NCBI GenBank assembly: GCA_017642895.1
Contig: JAEPON010000025.1
Span: 1 to 32,406 of the forward strand
Direction of reading: 5' to 3'
Length of the DNA: 32,406 bases
DNA from: Roseitalea sp.
Lineage (GTDB): Bacteria > Pseudomonadota > Alphaproteobacteria > Rhizobiales > Rhizobiaceae
Below the pieces are notes generated by a model, which saw only the letters and a list, made by a program, of their open reading frames with translations, was not told where the DNA came from and made no database searches. Both the position numbers and the translations under genes were made by a program. Positions 22,777 to 31,788 of the stretch are shown here, piece by piece (position 1 is the stretch's first letter; each line of letters starts with the position of its first letter).

Positions 22777-24121
22777 TGTCGTGCGTGCACTGGACGACGA
22801 ATACGACGTCGTTGTTGTAGGCGGAGGATCCGCAGGCGTTGCGGCGGCCGTATCGGCTGCCCGTCAGGGCGCGCGCACTCTGCTTGTTGAGAAATTCGGG
22901 TTCCTCGGCGGTGTGATGACAGCAACCACGCTTGGCGGTGTGTGCGGCTTCTTCAGTCTGGTGAACGACGAGCCGCATCAAATGGTTTTTGGCTTCGCGG
23001 ACGAGGTCAAGAAAGAGCTGGAACGGCGAGGTGGAACGCCCGGCCCGTTGAAATGGCTCAAAACGGCGTCCTTTCCCTACGACATTTTTACACTCAAGAA
23101 GATTTTCGACGATTTTGCCAACATCCCGAACCTGTCTTTGGCTCTGCAGACATCGTTGATTTCCGCAGAGCATGAAGACGGTTGGATTCGATCAATTGAA
23201 CTCGCAACGCGCGGGCAACTCTGGAGTGTAAGGGCCGCCAACTTTGTTGACGCTACTGGCGACGCACTGCTGTGTCATTTCGCAGGCGCGGAAACTGAGC
23301 TCGACATCGACAACCTGCAATTCCCCACAACGATGTTTCGTATGGGCGGCGTTGATACTGCCAAAATGCAACGTATCACACGTCCGGAAATGCACCGCCT
23401 TCTTGAGCGCGCTATTGAAGACGGTTTCGATATCCCGCGGACAGCCGGTGGGATTTATGCAGTCGGTGCCGGCGTCGTCCATCTCAACATTACAAAAATT
23501 GCGATTGATGGCCGCCCTCCCAATCCTTTCGACGCTGCTGAAATCAGCCATGCCGAACGTGCCGGCCGCGAACAAGTCATAACCTATTTGAACGTCTTCC
23601 GGAGATATGTCCCCGGCTTTGAGCATGCTTTTATCATTGATAGTGGCGCAGAGTTGGGGCTTCGCGAGACACGGCGGATCGTTGGCGACTATGTCCTAAC
23701 GTTCGACGATGTTGCTGAGGAGCGCAAATTCGCCGATGCGATAGCCTGCAATTGCTGGCCGGTCGAAGAACATGGAACCGGTAGGTCCATCCGGTGGGTC
23801 TGGCTACGACCAGGCGGATACAATCACATCCCCTATCGCGCTCTGATCCCAGTATCTCTCAGAAACGTGCTGGTTGCCGGCAAGTGCGTTTCAGCCAGCC
23901 ACGAAGCCCAAGCCGCCATTCGCGTAACAGCGAACTGCTTCTCCATGGGCCAGGCCGCAGGTGTCGCCTGCGCATTGGCCAATGATGACGGCGTTCGATC
24001 AATCGACATCGCACAGCTCCAGTCAGAACTCGGTAACCGGGGCGTCGTGCTGAACCCGGACAGCTACGTCAGAAGCAAAAACGGAAAGACACATGCCCAG
24101 GAAACTACGCAGCAACTTTGA
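22769..24121 (+). CDS. FAD-dependent oxidoreductase (FAD_oxidored, PF12831 type)
   Basis: I take the ATG at 22769 (450 residues), because the Rossmann motif starts right after it: YDVVVVGGGSAGVAAAVSAA (12-31), then LLVEKFGFLGGVMTATTLGG. Middle landmarks are FVDATGDALLCHFAG and RETRRIVGDY. The C-terminal FAD segment is NVLVAGKCVSASHEAQAAIR, followed by MGQAAGVACALA. This pattern is that of the PF12831 family, whose members are poorly characterised and often lie in sugar-acid or glycan catabolic clusters. The upstream part of the open frame overlaps regulator 2 and is not coding. It probably oxidises the imported substrate before the dehydratase acts (inference). The gene overlaps the IlvD/Edd gene by 29 bases. 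Confidence 0.82.
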   Translation: MPSVVRALDDEYDVVVVGGGSAGVAAAVSAARQGARTLLVEKFGFLGGVMTATTLGGVCGFFSLVNDEPHQMVFGFADEVKKELERRGGTPGPLKWLKTASFPYDIFTLKKIFDDFANIPNLSLALQTSLISAEHEDGWIRSIELATRGQLWSVRAANFVDATGDALLCHFAGAETELDIDNLQFPTTMFRMGGVDTAKMQRITRPEMHRLLERAIEDGFDIPRTAGGIYAVGAGVVHLNITKIAIDGRPPNPFDAAEISHAERAGREQVITYLNVFRRYVPGFEHAFIIDSGAELGLRETRRIVGDYVLTFDDVAEERKFADAIACNCWPVEEHGTGRSIRWVWLRPGGYNHIPYRALIPVSLRNVLVAGKCVSASHEAQAAIRVTANCFSMGQAAGVACALANDDGVRSIDIAQLQSELGNRGVVLNPDSYVRSKNGKTHAQETTQQL

Positions 24122-25766
24122 GCCGGGGACAACCCGATGGGCGGTGCGCCGCGCGCAGTGGGTCGCCCTGGGTATCCCACCTGAAGATTTCGAGAAGCCG
24201 AAAATCGCGATCATCAACACCTCGTCAGACCTATCGATCTGCTTCAGCCACCTTGACGGGGTCATATCGCATCTCAAGGACGGCGTGCGCCAAGCCGGTG
24301 GGCTTCCTTTCGAAATACGGACCACTGCGCCCAGTGACTTCATCCATGCGGCCAGCAAGGGAGCTCGCTATATCCTGCCCAGCCGGGATTTGATCGCCAA
24401 TGACATCGAAGTGAGCGTCGAGGGGCCGCTACTCGATGGAATGATCTGTCTTGCCTCCTGCGACAAGACAACGCCCGGCCAACTCATGGCGGCAGCACGG
24501 CTAAACATCCCCACGATTTTCGTGATCTGCGGCTATCAGGATCATGGCGAATTCGAGGGCAGGAAAGTCGATATCGAAGAGGTCTTTGAGTCGGTCGGGA
24601 AAGTGGCCACCAAAGAAATCACTCTCGAGCAATTGACCGGTATGGCTGATGCTTCGATCCAAAGTCCCGGCGTATGTCCCGGCATGGGCACTGCAAACTC
24701 CATGCATATCGTATGCGAGGCGTTAGGGATGTGTCTGCCGGGTCATGCGCCGGTCCGCGCAAACAGCCATCGCATGATCGATCATGCGACCCGCGCAGCC
24801 GGTCGTGTGGTGGAGATGGTCGAAGAAGATCTTCGGCCGCGTGACATTATGACCGCCGCCGCCTTTCGCAATGCCACGCGTGCAGTTCTAGCTTCAAGTT
24901 GTTCCGTGAACACTGTCCGGCACCTGCAAGCAGTCGCCGATGAAGCTGAACTCGACATCAATATGTACGAGTTGGTCGAGGAACTGGGTCCGAAAGTCCC
25001 ACTCTTGGTTGCCGTTCGTCCCAACGGCGACACCCGCGTTGAAGAACTGGAGGCATCCGGCGGAGCCCTTGGCATCATGGCGGAGCTGGCGAAGGAATTG
25101 GATGAAGCCGTAACAGTCTCCGGCCGAGCGCTTTCCGATGTACTGACAAGCTTCAAACGACCAAAGCACAGCGTCATCAAACCAACTTCCGAACCCCTCT
25201 CACGCCAGCCAGCACTGGTTACACTTTACGGCAATCTCGCTCCCGAGGGCGCGCTCATGAAGCTCGGAACCGGCGGCGGCAACAAGATGCAGTTCAGCGG
25301 TCCGGCAAAGATTTTTCACTCGCAGGAAGATGCTATCGCGGCGATCGGAAAAGGCGAGATCGTCAAAGGCGACGTGGCGGTCCTACGCTATCTAGGGCCA
25401 CGCGGTGGGCCCGGTCTGGCATTCGCGTCCTGGTTTGTCGCCGCATTGAACGGCGCGGGTCTTGGCGACGACGTGGCCGTCGTGACCGACGGCCAGCTCT
25501 CGGGGCTAAACCGCGGAATTGCCATTAATCAGGTAGCTCCCGAAGCATTTGAACGCGGACCGCTCGCTCTACTCGAGGAAGGTGACGTTATCGAGATCGA
25601 CGTTGCGGCTCGACGACTGTCGATGGTGGTCGACGACGAGAGCCTGGAAAGACGCCTCGAAGGCCTACCGGAGTGGCGTCCGGCAAAAGAGCGCGGTTGG
25701 CTGTCAGTTTTTCAACGTCTCGCCAAACCAATCCACAAGGGAGCCGCGTTAACGCCAGAAGACTAA
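24093..25766 (+). CDS. IlvD/Edd-family sugar-acid dehydratase
   Basis: This 557-residue protein has the SNFEPGTTRWAVRRAQW N-terminus typical of the family. Three cysteines fit an Fe-S cluster: Cys50 (NTSSDLSICFSH), Cys123 (ASCDKTTPGQ) and Cys195 (GVCPGMGTANSM). Lys125 in CDK is the residue that becomes carbamylated and binds magnesium in relatives. TDGQLSGLNRGIAI supplies the C-terminal Ser region. It removes water from a 2,3-dihydroxy acid to give a 2-keto-3-deoxy acid. The neighbours (importer, oxidoreductase, LacI regulator) point to an aldonate or related sugar acid rather than to branched-chain amino-acid synthesis. Its product could be the substrate of a DapA-family aldolase such as the one at 6824, although that one is in the other regulon. 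Confidence 0.9.
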   Translation: MPRKLRSNFEPGTTRWAVRRAQWVALGIPPEDFEKPKIAIINTSSDLSICFSHLDGVISHLKDGVRQAGGLPFEIRTTAPSDFIHAASKGARYILPSRDLIANDIEVSVEGPLLDGMICLASCDKTTPGQLMAAARLNIPTIFVICGYQDHGEFEGRKVDIEEVFESVGKVATKEITLEQLTGMADASIQSPGVCPGMGTANSMHIVCEALGMCLPGHAPVRANSHRMIDHATRAAGRVVEMVEEDLRPRDIMTAAAFRNATRAVLASSCSVNTVRHLQAVADEAELDINMYELVEELGPKVPLLVAVRPNGDTRVEELEASGGALGIMAELAKELDEAVTVSGRALSDVLTSFKRPKHSVIKPTSEPLSRQPALVTLYGNLAPEGALMKLGTGGGNKMQFSGPAKIFHSQEDAIAAIGKGEIVKGDVAVLRYLGPRGGPGLAFASWFVAALNGAGLGDDVAVVTDGQLSGLNRGIAINQVAPEAFERGPLALLEEGDVIEIDVAARRLSMVVDDESLERRLEGLPEWRPAKERGWLSVFQRLAKPIHKGAALTPED

Positions 25767-25799
25767 GAGTTTTAACCATGCAGTGGAGGAGAAAATAAC

Positions 25800-27308
25800 A
25801 TGGGAAAGCACTCGAAATACTCAATCGCTTTGATTGCCGGAGCTTGCTCTGTTGCATCCAGCGTCGCATTCGCTGAACAGGTGACGATTGTTTTGGACAC
25901 CGAACCCGAGCAGTTGGAGCTTTGCCAATCGGCACGCTCACAGGTCGGAAAAGTTGTCCGCCAGAATATCGGTGAAACGCTTACCGAAATCGACCCCTCA
26001 ACCGGCGATATCACACCACGGCTTGCCACCTCCTGGACCCAGCTAGAGCCCACGAAGTGGAAGTTCGAGCTGAGGGAGGGAGTCAAATTTCATGATGGGT
26101 CAGATTTTGATGCGGACGCGCTCGTGTACGCGATACAGCGTACTCTGGACCCGGATATGGCCTGCGAGAACCGGGTCAAATACTTCGATGGATTTGAGCT
26201 GACCGCTAAAGCTGTTGGTCCTCACACCGTCGAACTGTCAACCAGCGATCCAGTGCCGATCCTGCCCACTCTCATGGGGACGATGGCAATCATGTCGCCA
26301 TCAACGCCAATGGGCGAACCAAGCCGAGCGCCCGTAGGAACTGGTCCTTACGTTTTCGCCGCCTGGGAACCCGGCCAACAAATCGAGTTAGAGCGGTTCG
26401 ATGGCTATTGGGGTGACACGCCGCAGGTCACCGGCGCCACATATGTTTGGCGCGGTGAATCCGCCGTGCGTGCGGCCATGATCGAAACGGGAGAAGCCGA
26501 CATCGCCGCCAACATTGCCATCCAGGACGCGACGAATCCCGAAATGGATTTCAGCTATCTCAACTCCGAAACTTCCAGGCTCCGTATCGATACACAGATT
26601 GGAGCGCTGGAGGATGTGCGTGTGCGCAAAGCGCTTAATCACGCACTTGATCGAGAAGCACTTGTCGGGTCGATTTTACCGCAAGACGTGATACTTGCGA
26701 CTCAACTTGTCGGCCCCAGCATCAATGGACATAACCCAAACCCGAAACCGTATTCTTACGACCCGGCGCTGGCCAGGCAACTGCTCGATGAAGCGAGAGC
26801 CGATGGAGTCGATGTCGATGCCGGCATTGTGCTCATAGGGCGCCACAATATCTATCCAAACGCGTTCGAGGTGATGCAGGCTATTCAAGCAATGTATGCG
26901 GATGTCGGTCTGGATGTGTCGTTAACAATGACTGAGGCTGCGGAGTGGTTTGAACTACTTGTCAAACCGTTTGCCGAGGATCGTGAGCCAAATCTGCTTC
27001 AAAGCCAGCACGACAACAACAATGGCGATGCCGTCTTCACAGTATTCGCAAAGTATCATTCTGACGGCGGACAATCGACGATCTCAGATGCCGAGGTCGA
27101 TCGGCTCATCGAGGAAGCTGGAAAAGCGACGGGTGCCGAACGGCGATCTTTGTACCAAGAAATGTTTGCTCGGCTCCACGATGAAATCGTGCCGGACGTC
27201 TACATGTTCCACATGGTCGGATTTACCCGAGTGGGACCACGTCTGAACTTCCAGCCCAGCATAGCAACCAATAGCGAACTGCAGCTCTCGCAGATTTCGC
27301 TGCGCTAG
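25800..27308 (+). CDS. Family 5 (DppA/OppA-type) periplasmic solute-binding protein
   Basis: This 502-residue protein has a Sec signal peptide (SIALIAGACSVASSVAFA, cleavage before EQ). Mature landmarks are VVRQNIGETLTEIDPSTGDI, PRLATSWTQLEPTKWKFELR, EGVKFHDGSDFDADALVYAI (the family 5 signature), PVGTGPYVF and VRKALNHALDREALV. Family 5 proteins bind peptides, oligosaccharides, opines or metals. The operon context (dehydratase and FAD oxidoreductase) favours a sugar-derived ligand. The ATG has GGAGGAG eight bases upstream. A perfect hairpin follows the gene, probably raising its expression above that of the membrane components. Confidence 0.9.
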   Translation: MGKHSKYSIALIAGACSVASSVAFAEQVTIVLDTEPEQLELCQSARSQVGKVVRQNIGETLTEIDPSTGDITPRLATSWTQLEPTKWKFELREGVKFHDGSDFDADALVYAIQRTLDPDMACENRVKYFDGFELTAKAVGPHTVELSTSDPVPILPTLMGTMAIMSPSTPMGEPSRAPVGTGPYVFAAWEPGQQIELERFDGYWGDTPQVTGATYVWRGESAVRAAMIETGEADIAANIAIQDATNPEMDFSYLNSETSRLRIDTQIGALEDVRVRKALNHALDREALVGSILPQDVILATQLVGPSINGHNPNPKPYSYDPALARQLLDEARADGVDVDAGIVLIGRHNIYPNAFEVMQAIQAMYADVGLDVSLTMTEAAEWFELLVKPFAEDREPNLLQSQHDNNNGDAVFTVFAKYHSDGGQSTISDAEVDRLIEEAGKATGAERRSLYQEMFARLHDEIVPDVYMFHMVGFTRVGPRLNFQPSIATNSELQLSQISLR

Positions 27309-27321
27309 CGAACGTAAGCAA

Positions 27322-27353
27322 CGATGCCGGGCTTATCTATGAGCCCGGCATCG
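27322..27353 (+). other. Perfect 12-bp stem-loop between binding protein and permease genes
   Basis: CGATGCCGGGCT (27322-27333) and its exact complement AGCCCGGCATCG (27342-27353) enclose the loop TATCTATG. No T-run follows, so it is not a canonical terminator. It fits an mRNA 3'-end stabiliser that separates high binding-protein levels from low permease levels. The ATGs at 27324 and 27339 are buried in it, which is one reason to place the permease start at 27366. Confidence 0.6.
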
Positions 27354-27365
27354 GGGAATGCTGGA

Positions 27366-28289
27366 ATGTTCCATCGTTTGGCAATCAGAACTGCTCAAAG
27401 CACCTTGGCGCTTGCCGGGCTGCTACTGCTTGTTTTTTTCCTCTCACGCCTCACAGGCAATCCGACTGACCTTTATCTGCCAATGAGCGCCTCATTGGAG
27501 GCCCGCGAAGCCTTCGCCGAAAAGCACGGATTCAATGATCCGGTGCTGCAACAGTTCCTCGACTATGTTCGCGGCATTCTTCAATTTGATCTCGGCGACT
27601 CCATTTTCCAGGGCCGTCCAGCCATAGACGCTGTGCTTGAGGCGTTTCCGGTTACGCTGAGACTTGCAGCTGTGACGATGGCCTTATCGTTCACGATCGC
27701 CGTAGTTGTTGGATCCGTTGCGGCGATGCGTCCCAACGGACCGTTTGATCGACTTGCCAGTGTTTTGACACTCACGAGTGCCAGCGCTCCTGACTTCTGG
27801 ATTGCGATCGTCGGAATTCTGGTCTTCTCGGTTGGCTTTGGCCTACTCCCCACGTCGGGAATGGGTGGCCCGCTTTATTGGGTCCTGCCTGTTCTCGTCT
27901 TATCTGTCAGACCCATCGGTCTGATGACGCAAGTCGTTCGTGCAACAATGATTTCAGCGCTGGCGTCCTCCTATGCCAAAACTGCTCGAGCAAAAGGGGT
28001 GCCCGAGCGTCGTGTTGTTTTCGGACACGCCCTTCCCAACTCGATGCTCCCTGTGGTGACCGTCGCTGCAGACTTAACGGCTGGCTTCATCAACGGCGCA
28101 GTTGTTGTCGAGACGATTTTCGGCTGGCCGGGTATTGGGAACCTGATGCTGTCAGCAATCGTGCAGCGAGACTTCGCTGTCGTGCAAGCCTGCATCCTCG
28201 TCACGGCACTGGCAATTTTCGTGATGAACGTACTGGTCGACCTGTCGTACGGGTGGTTCGATCCGAGAATTCGGGAGACCAGTACATGA
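27366..28289 (+). CDS. DppB/OppB-type ABC transporter permease
   Basis: With the ATG at 27366 (GGGGAA about eight bases upstream) the product is 307 residues, a usual DppB length. ATGs at 27324 and 27339 are in frame but lie in a hairpin. The first membrane helix is LALAGLLLLVFFLSRL. The periplasmic loop has NPTDLYL and HGFNDPVLQQFLDYV (the DppB pattern). The cytoplasmic coupling motif is YAKTARAKGVPERRVVFGHALPN, the EAA loop that docks on the ATPase. GWPGIGNLM and VQRDFAVVQACILVTAL close it. About six membrane segments. It overlaps the next permease as ATGA. Confidence 0.9.
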   Translation: MFHRLAIRTAQSTLALAGLLLLVFFLSRLTGNPTDLYLPMSASLEAREAFAEKHGFNDPVLQQFLDYVRGILQFDLGDSIFQGRPAIDAVLEAFPVTLRLAAVTMALSFTIAVVVGSVAAMRPNGPFDRLASVLTLTSASAPDFWIAIVGILVFSVGFGLLPTSGMGGPLYWVLPVLVLSVRPIGLMTQVVRATMISALASSYAKTARAKGVPERRVVFGHALPNSMLPVVTVAADLTAGFINGAVVVETIFGWPGIGNLMLSAIVQRDFAVVQACILVTALAIFVMNVLVDLSYGWFDPRIRETST

Positions 28290-29167
28290 GCCGGATCCCT
28301 TCAATTCGATACCTTCTAGCCGATACCGCGTGTGCTCTCGCAATGCTGTGGCTCGTGTTTGTCCTTTTCGCGATGGCTGTTGGACCTCTACTCCTTGGTG
28401 ACGCCGCTGTCTCCCTGGACTTGGGGCAACGCAATTTACCTCCGCTTTCACCCACGTCTGACGGGCTGAGTTTGCTTGGCACGGACTCACTTGGACGGAG
28501 CATGTTTGCGAGAATTGTTGTCGCTGCACAAACGACTGTCGGGATCGCTCTTGTCGCCACAACTCTATCGATGACCTGCGGTGGCTTGATCGGCGTTTGG
28601 GTCGCGACCCAGGGGGGCTGGGCATCTGCAATTGTCATGCGGCTCGTGGACGTGATCATGAGCTTTCCGTCTTTGCTCATGGCTCTGGTCGTTCTCTATG
28701 TACTCGGCCCAAGCCCAGCCAACATCGTGTTGGTTCTCGCAATCACGCGCCTCCCAATATTCATTCGGACGGCGCGGTCTCAGGCGCTGGAAATCAAGGA
28801 ACGCCCGTTTGTGAAGTCTGCGAGAGTTACGGGGGCAGGCACCTTGCATATTGCGCGCAAGCATGTAGTGCCCCTCGTGCTGCCAACCGTTCTCACTGTG
28901 GCGTCACTTGAATTCGCATTCATCATACTTGCTGAGTCGGCACTGAGCTTTCTCGGTGTTGGCGTGCAACCTCCGGGGATGACCTGGGGATTGATGGTCT
29001 CGCAGGGCAGAGCATACTTGGCCTCGGCGTGGTGGCTATCGTTCTGGCCCGGACTGGCCATCATGCTCACAGCGCTCAGTGCCAACATATTGGCCAATCA
29101 GTTTCGGTTGGAGTCAGATCCAGTTTTGGCTTCTCGCCTTACTCAAGGGGCAAGGGCCGATGCTTGA
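28286..29167 (+). CDS. DppC/OppC-type ABC transporter permease
   Basis: This 293-residue partner of the preceding permease starts at the ATG at 28286 that overlaps its stop. A longer open frame upstream belongs to another reading of the first permease. DppC landmarks are LLGTDSLGRSMFARIVVAAQ, then VMRLVDVIMSFPSLLMALV, the EAA coupling loop FVKSARVTGAGTLHIARKH, and the C-terminal AESALSFLGVGVQPPGMTWG. About six membrane helices. It pairs with the DppB-type protein to form the channel and overlaps the ATPase gene by eight bases. Confidence 0.9.
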   Translation: MSRIPSIRYLLADTACALAMLWLVFVLFAMAVGPLLLGDAAVSLDLGQRNLPPLSPTSDGLSLLGTDSLGRSMFARIVVAAQTTVGIALVATTLSMTCGGLIGVWVATQGGWASAIVMRLVDVIMSFPSLLMALVVLYVLGPSPANIVLVLAITRLPIFIRTARSQALEIKERPFVKSARVTGAGTLHIARKHVVPLVLPTVLTVASLEFAFIILAESALSFLGVGVQPPGMTWGLMVSQGRAYLASAWWLSFWPGLAIMLTALSANILANQFRLESDPVLASRLTQGARADA

Positions 29168-30833
29168 AGACAAAGATCGGCCCGTCCTGATCATCCAAGA
29201 TCTTTCCGTTGAATTCAGGGCTGGCTCTGCAGTGTTTCCAGCCTGCAAAAACGTCAGCCTTCGTGTCGGGCGTGGAGAAACCTTGGCCGTCGTAGGTGAG
29301 AGCGGCTCCGGGAAAAGCGTCACCGCCACAACCATCATGGGCTTACTCGACACACCTCCGGCTTGTGTCACGTCGGGCAGCATAACATTTGGGAAACATG
29401 AACTCCTGGAGACCTCATACGCAACACTGCGCAAATTGCGGGGCGACCGCATGGCAATGGTGTTCCAAGATCCATTGGCCCACCTGAATCCGGTTTTGTC
29501 AGTCGGAAAACAACTCGCCGAATGCTGGATCGTTCATGGCAGAAAGCCGGCGGCAGCTCGAAAGCTGGCGCAAGAAATGCTGGAGAGAGTTGGCCTGCCG
29601 GCAGAGAGGTTCTCCGACTATCCACATCAGTTTTCCGGCGGTCAGCGTCAGAGAATCATGATCGCAATGGCGCTGGCTCACGAGCCTGATCTCATCATCG
29701 CTGACGAGCCCACCACTGCGCTTGACGCGACGGTACAGCTCCAAGTTTTGAAGCTGATTAGGCGTCTTGCCACAGAAACTGACACTGCCGTCGTGTTTAT
29801 CACGCATGATCTCGCAGTTGCCGCCATGATGGCTGACAGAGTGGCCGTGATGGAGAAGGGACGAGTTGTAGAGACTGGGCCAGTCGATAAAATTTTGGCA
29901 ACCCCGAAACACTCTTACACCAAACGTCTCATCGCAGCCTCAACATGGCGGCCGCAACGCAGCGCCAAGGCGCTCGGTCGTCCTATTGTAGAGGTCGAAG
30001 ATCTCCGCGTTGAATTCGGTACACGCCGCAAAAGTTGGCGAAGAAATACCGATAAGCGTGTCCGTGCACTTGATGGCGTTTCGTTCAAAATCCGCAAAGG
30101 CGAGACTTTGGGCATTCTCGGAGAGTCCGGATCGGGGAAATCCACGCTCGCCAACTCGATTCTTGGCTTGCAGAAACCTGCCGCAGGAAGTGTCAGCTGG
30201 AAGCATGGCAAAATCTCGGCCAATTCCGCCTCACAGTGGATGGAGTACCGCCGGTGTGTGCAAGCTGTTTTTCAGGACCCTTACAGTTCGCTGAATCCGT
30301 CAAGAACCGTCTTTGAGATCCTCTGCGAACCATGGGAAATCCATCGCGGATTCCTTGACAAGACCGAGTGGCGGACCCGAGCGGGTCAACTTCTGGAGAT
30401 GGTCGCATTATCTAAGTCGGATTTGTCCAAATATCCTGGCGAATTCTCCGGAGGCCAAATGCAGCGAATAGCGATCGCGCGAGCATTGGCGCTCGAGCCC
30501 GAGCTTGTCATATGCGACGAGGCAGTTTCGGCTTTGGATGTCTCAATTCAAGCCAAGGTTCTCCAGCTGTTGGTCGACCTGCGCGATCGGTACAATATTG
30601 GATATCTCTTCATTGCACATGATGTCGCCCTTGCACGGGAGTTTTGTGACAGGGTCATTGTGATGAAATCTGGCAAGATCATCGAGTCCGGACCAGCCAA
30701 GGAGGTCCTTAAGAACCCCACCGAACCATATACCGAAGCTCTCGTTGACGCTTCTCCGACCATAGCAGAGGCACTTGAACGAAAACACTCAATCGTTCCG
30801 AACAAAAACTCAAACAACGCGGCAGAGCTTTAA
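29160..30833 (+). CDS. Fused DppD-DppF-type ABC transporter ATPase
   Basis: The start is the ATG at 29160 (557 residues), which follows AAGGGG and overlaps the permease stop. Two complete ABC domains are fused. Domain 1 has Walker A GESGSGKS (46-53), signature FSGGQRQR (158-165) and Walker B LIIADEP (178-184). Domain 2 has Walker A GESGSGKS (321-328), signature FSGGQMQR (429-436) and Walker B LVICDEA (449-455). Each ends with the peptide-transporter type C-terminal helix (HSYTKRLIAA; TEPYTEALVDA). Such fusions replace separate DppD and DppF and are common in alphaproteobacteria. Domain 2 has Ala where Pro usually follows the catalytic Glu (DEAVSALD), which is seen in this subgroup and should not abolish activity. 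Confidence 0.92.
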   Translation: MLEDKDRPVLIIQDLSVEFRAGSAVFPACKNVSLRVGRGETLAVVGESGSGKSVTATTIMGLLDTPPACVTSGSITFGKHELLETSYATLRKLRGDRMAMVFQDPLAHLNPVLSVGKQLAECWIVHGRKPAAARKLAQEMLERVGLPAERFSDYPHQFSGGQRQRIMIAMALAHEPDLIIADEPTTALDATVQLQVLKLIRRLATETDTAVVFITHDLAVAAMMADRVAVMEKGRVVETGPVDKILATPKHSYTKRLIAASTWRPQRSAKALGRPIVEVEDLRVEFGTRRKSWRRNTDKRVRALDGVSFKIRKGETLGILGESGSGKSTLANSILGLQKPAAGSVSWKHGKISANSASQWMEYRRCVQAVFQDPYSSLNPSRTVFEILCEPWEIHRGFLDKTEWRTRAGQLLEMVALSKSDLSKYPGEFSGGQMQRIAIARALALEPELVICDEAVSALDVSIQAKVLQLLVDLRDRYNIGYLFIAHDVALAREFCDRVIVMKSGKIIESGPAKEVLKNPTEPYTEALVDASPTIAEALERKHSIVPNKNSNNAAEL

Positions 30834-30834
30834 G

Positions 30835-31788
30835 ATGGCTGCCACCATTCAACTACTGGCAGTTTTCATCGGTTTGGCCATCGTTATCGGTGCTGCCGAC
30901 AAATTCGTTTCTGCTGCATCATCAATTGCAGACATCATACGAGTTCCGCACCTTTTCATTGGCCTCAGCGTCGTTGCCTTTGGAACATCACTGCCCGAAC
31001 TTGCTGTTTCGCTAAATGCGGCGACAGACGGTCGAGGCGCCATGGCGATCGGCAACGTGGTGGGCAGCAATTTTGCCAATATGCTACTGATATTAGGCAT
31101 CTGCGCGACAATCGCTCCTGTTCCGGTTGGAAAGAGAACAGTGCTCCGTGACGGAGTCGCATGCATTCTCGCAACGGGCCTCTTTTTTTGGGCGACCCTC
31201 GGGGGGATAATAAACGCCGCCCATGGTGGACTCTTCGTCGTGCTGATGGCGACCTACCTGCTTGTCGCACTGAAGTCCGGGGAGACGTTCCAAGATGACC
31301 TTGAGGCGCCGAGCTGCTCGTTGATGCGGAACTCGTTGGTCTGCTTTGCAGCAGCGTTTCTCATCTGGGTTGGTTCGGAATTGACAGTCTATGCCGCGGT
31401 CACTTTGTCCCGCACTTTGGGCCTTTCTGAAGCCTTGATCGGAGTCACCGTCCTTGCGCTTGGAACTTCGCTGCCCGAATTGGCCACATGCCTTACTTGC
31501 TTGAAATCAGGTCGAGTAAATATGCTTGTGGGTGCGATCTTAGGCAGCAATCTGTTCAACATTATAGCGATCATTGGCATTACTTCGTTGGTAGTCCCAA
31601 TAGAAGTGCCGACGGAATTCGTGGGCCTTCACTTGCCATTGCTGCTCGCTGCGACGGTCATCACGGTGTTCTTACTCGCCACAGATTTCGTTCTTGTTCG
31701 TTGGGAGGGCCTGGCCCTTCTAACGATGTATTGCGGCTACATCTATTTGACGGGCTCGACAGAGCTTGCCTTGGCCAACTCTCAGTGA
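30835..31788 (+). CDS. Ca2+/cation antiporter of the CaCA (Na+/Ca2+ exchanger) family
   Basis: This 317-residue membrane protein starts one base after the ATPase stop, so it is the last gene of the operon. It shows the internal duplication of the YrbG/NCX family: alpha-repeat 1 GLSVVAFGTSLPELAVSL with GNVVGSNFAN (43-81) and alpha-repeat 2 GVTVLALGTSLPELATCL with GAILGSNLFN (203-242). Glu55 and Glu215 are the ion-binding acids. About ten helices in total. Bacterial members exchange Ca2+ for Na+ or H+. Co-transcription with an organic-solute importer is unusual; the ion exported could be one that enters with, or is chelated by, the substrate (inference). Confidence 0.88.
   Translation: MAATIQLLAVFIGLAIVIGAADKFVSAASSIADIIRVPHLFIGLSVVAFGTSLPELAVSLNAATDGRGAMAIGNVVGSNFANMLLILGICATIAPVPVGKRTVLRDGVACILATGLFFWATLGGIINAAHGGLFVVLMATYLLVALKSGETFQDDLEAPSCSLMRNSLVCFAAAFLIWVGSELTVYAAVTLSRTLGLSEALIGVTVLALGTSLPELATCLTCLKSGRVNMLVGAILGSNLFNIIAIIGITSLVVPIEVPTEFVGLHLPLLLAATVITVFLLATDFVLVRWEGLALLTMYCGYIYLTGSTELALANSQ

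Noticed and set aside
24093..25766. Possible housekeeping dihydroxy-acid dehydratase (ilvD)
   Set aside because: No branched-chain amino-acid genes nearby. It sits in an operon with a LacI regulator and importer, which fits a sugar-acid dehydratase.
27878..28285. 136-codon extension of the second permease
   Set aside because: Alternate frame of the first permease. The ATGA overlap at 28286 is the normal start.
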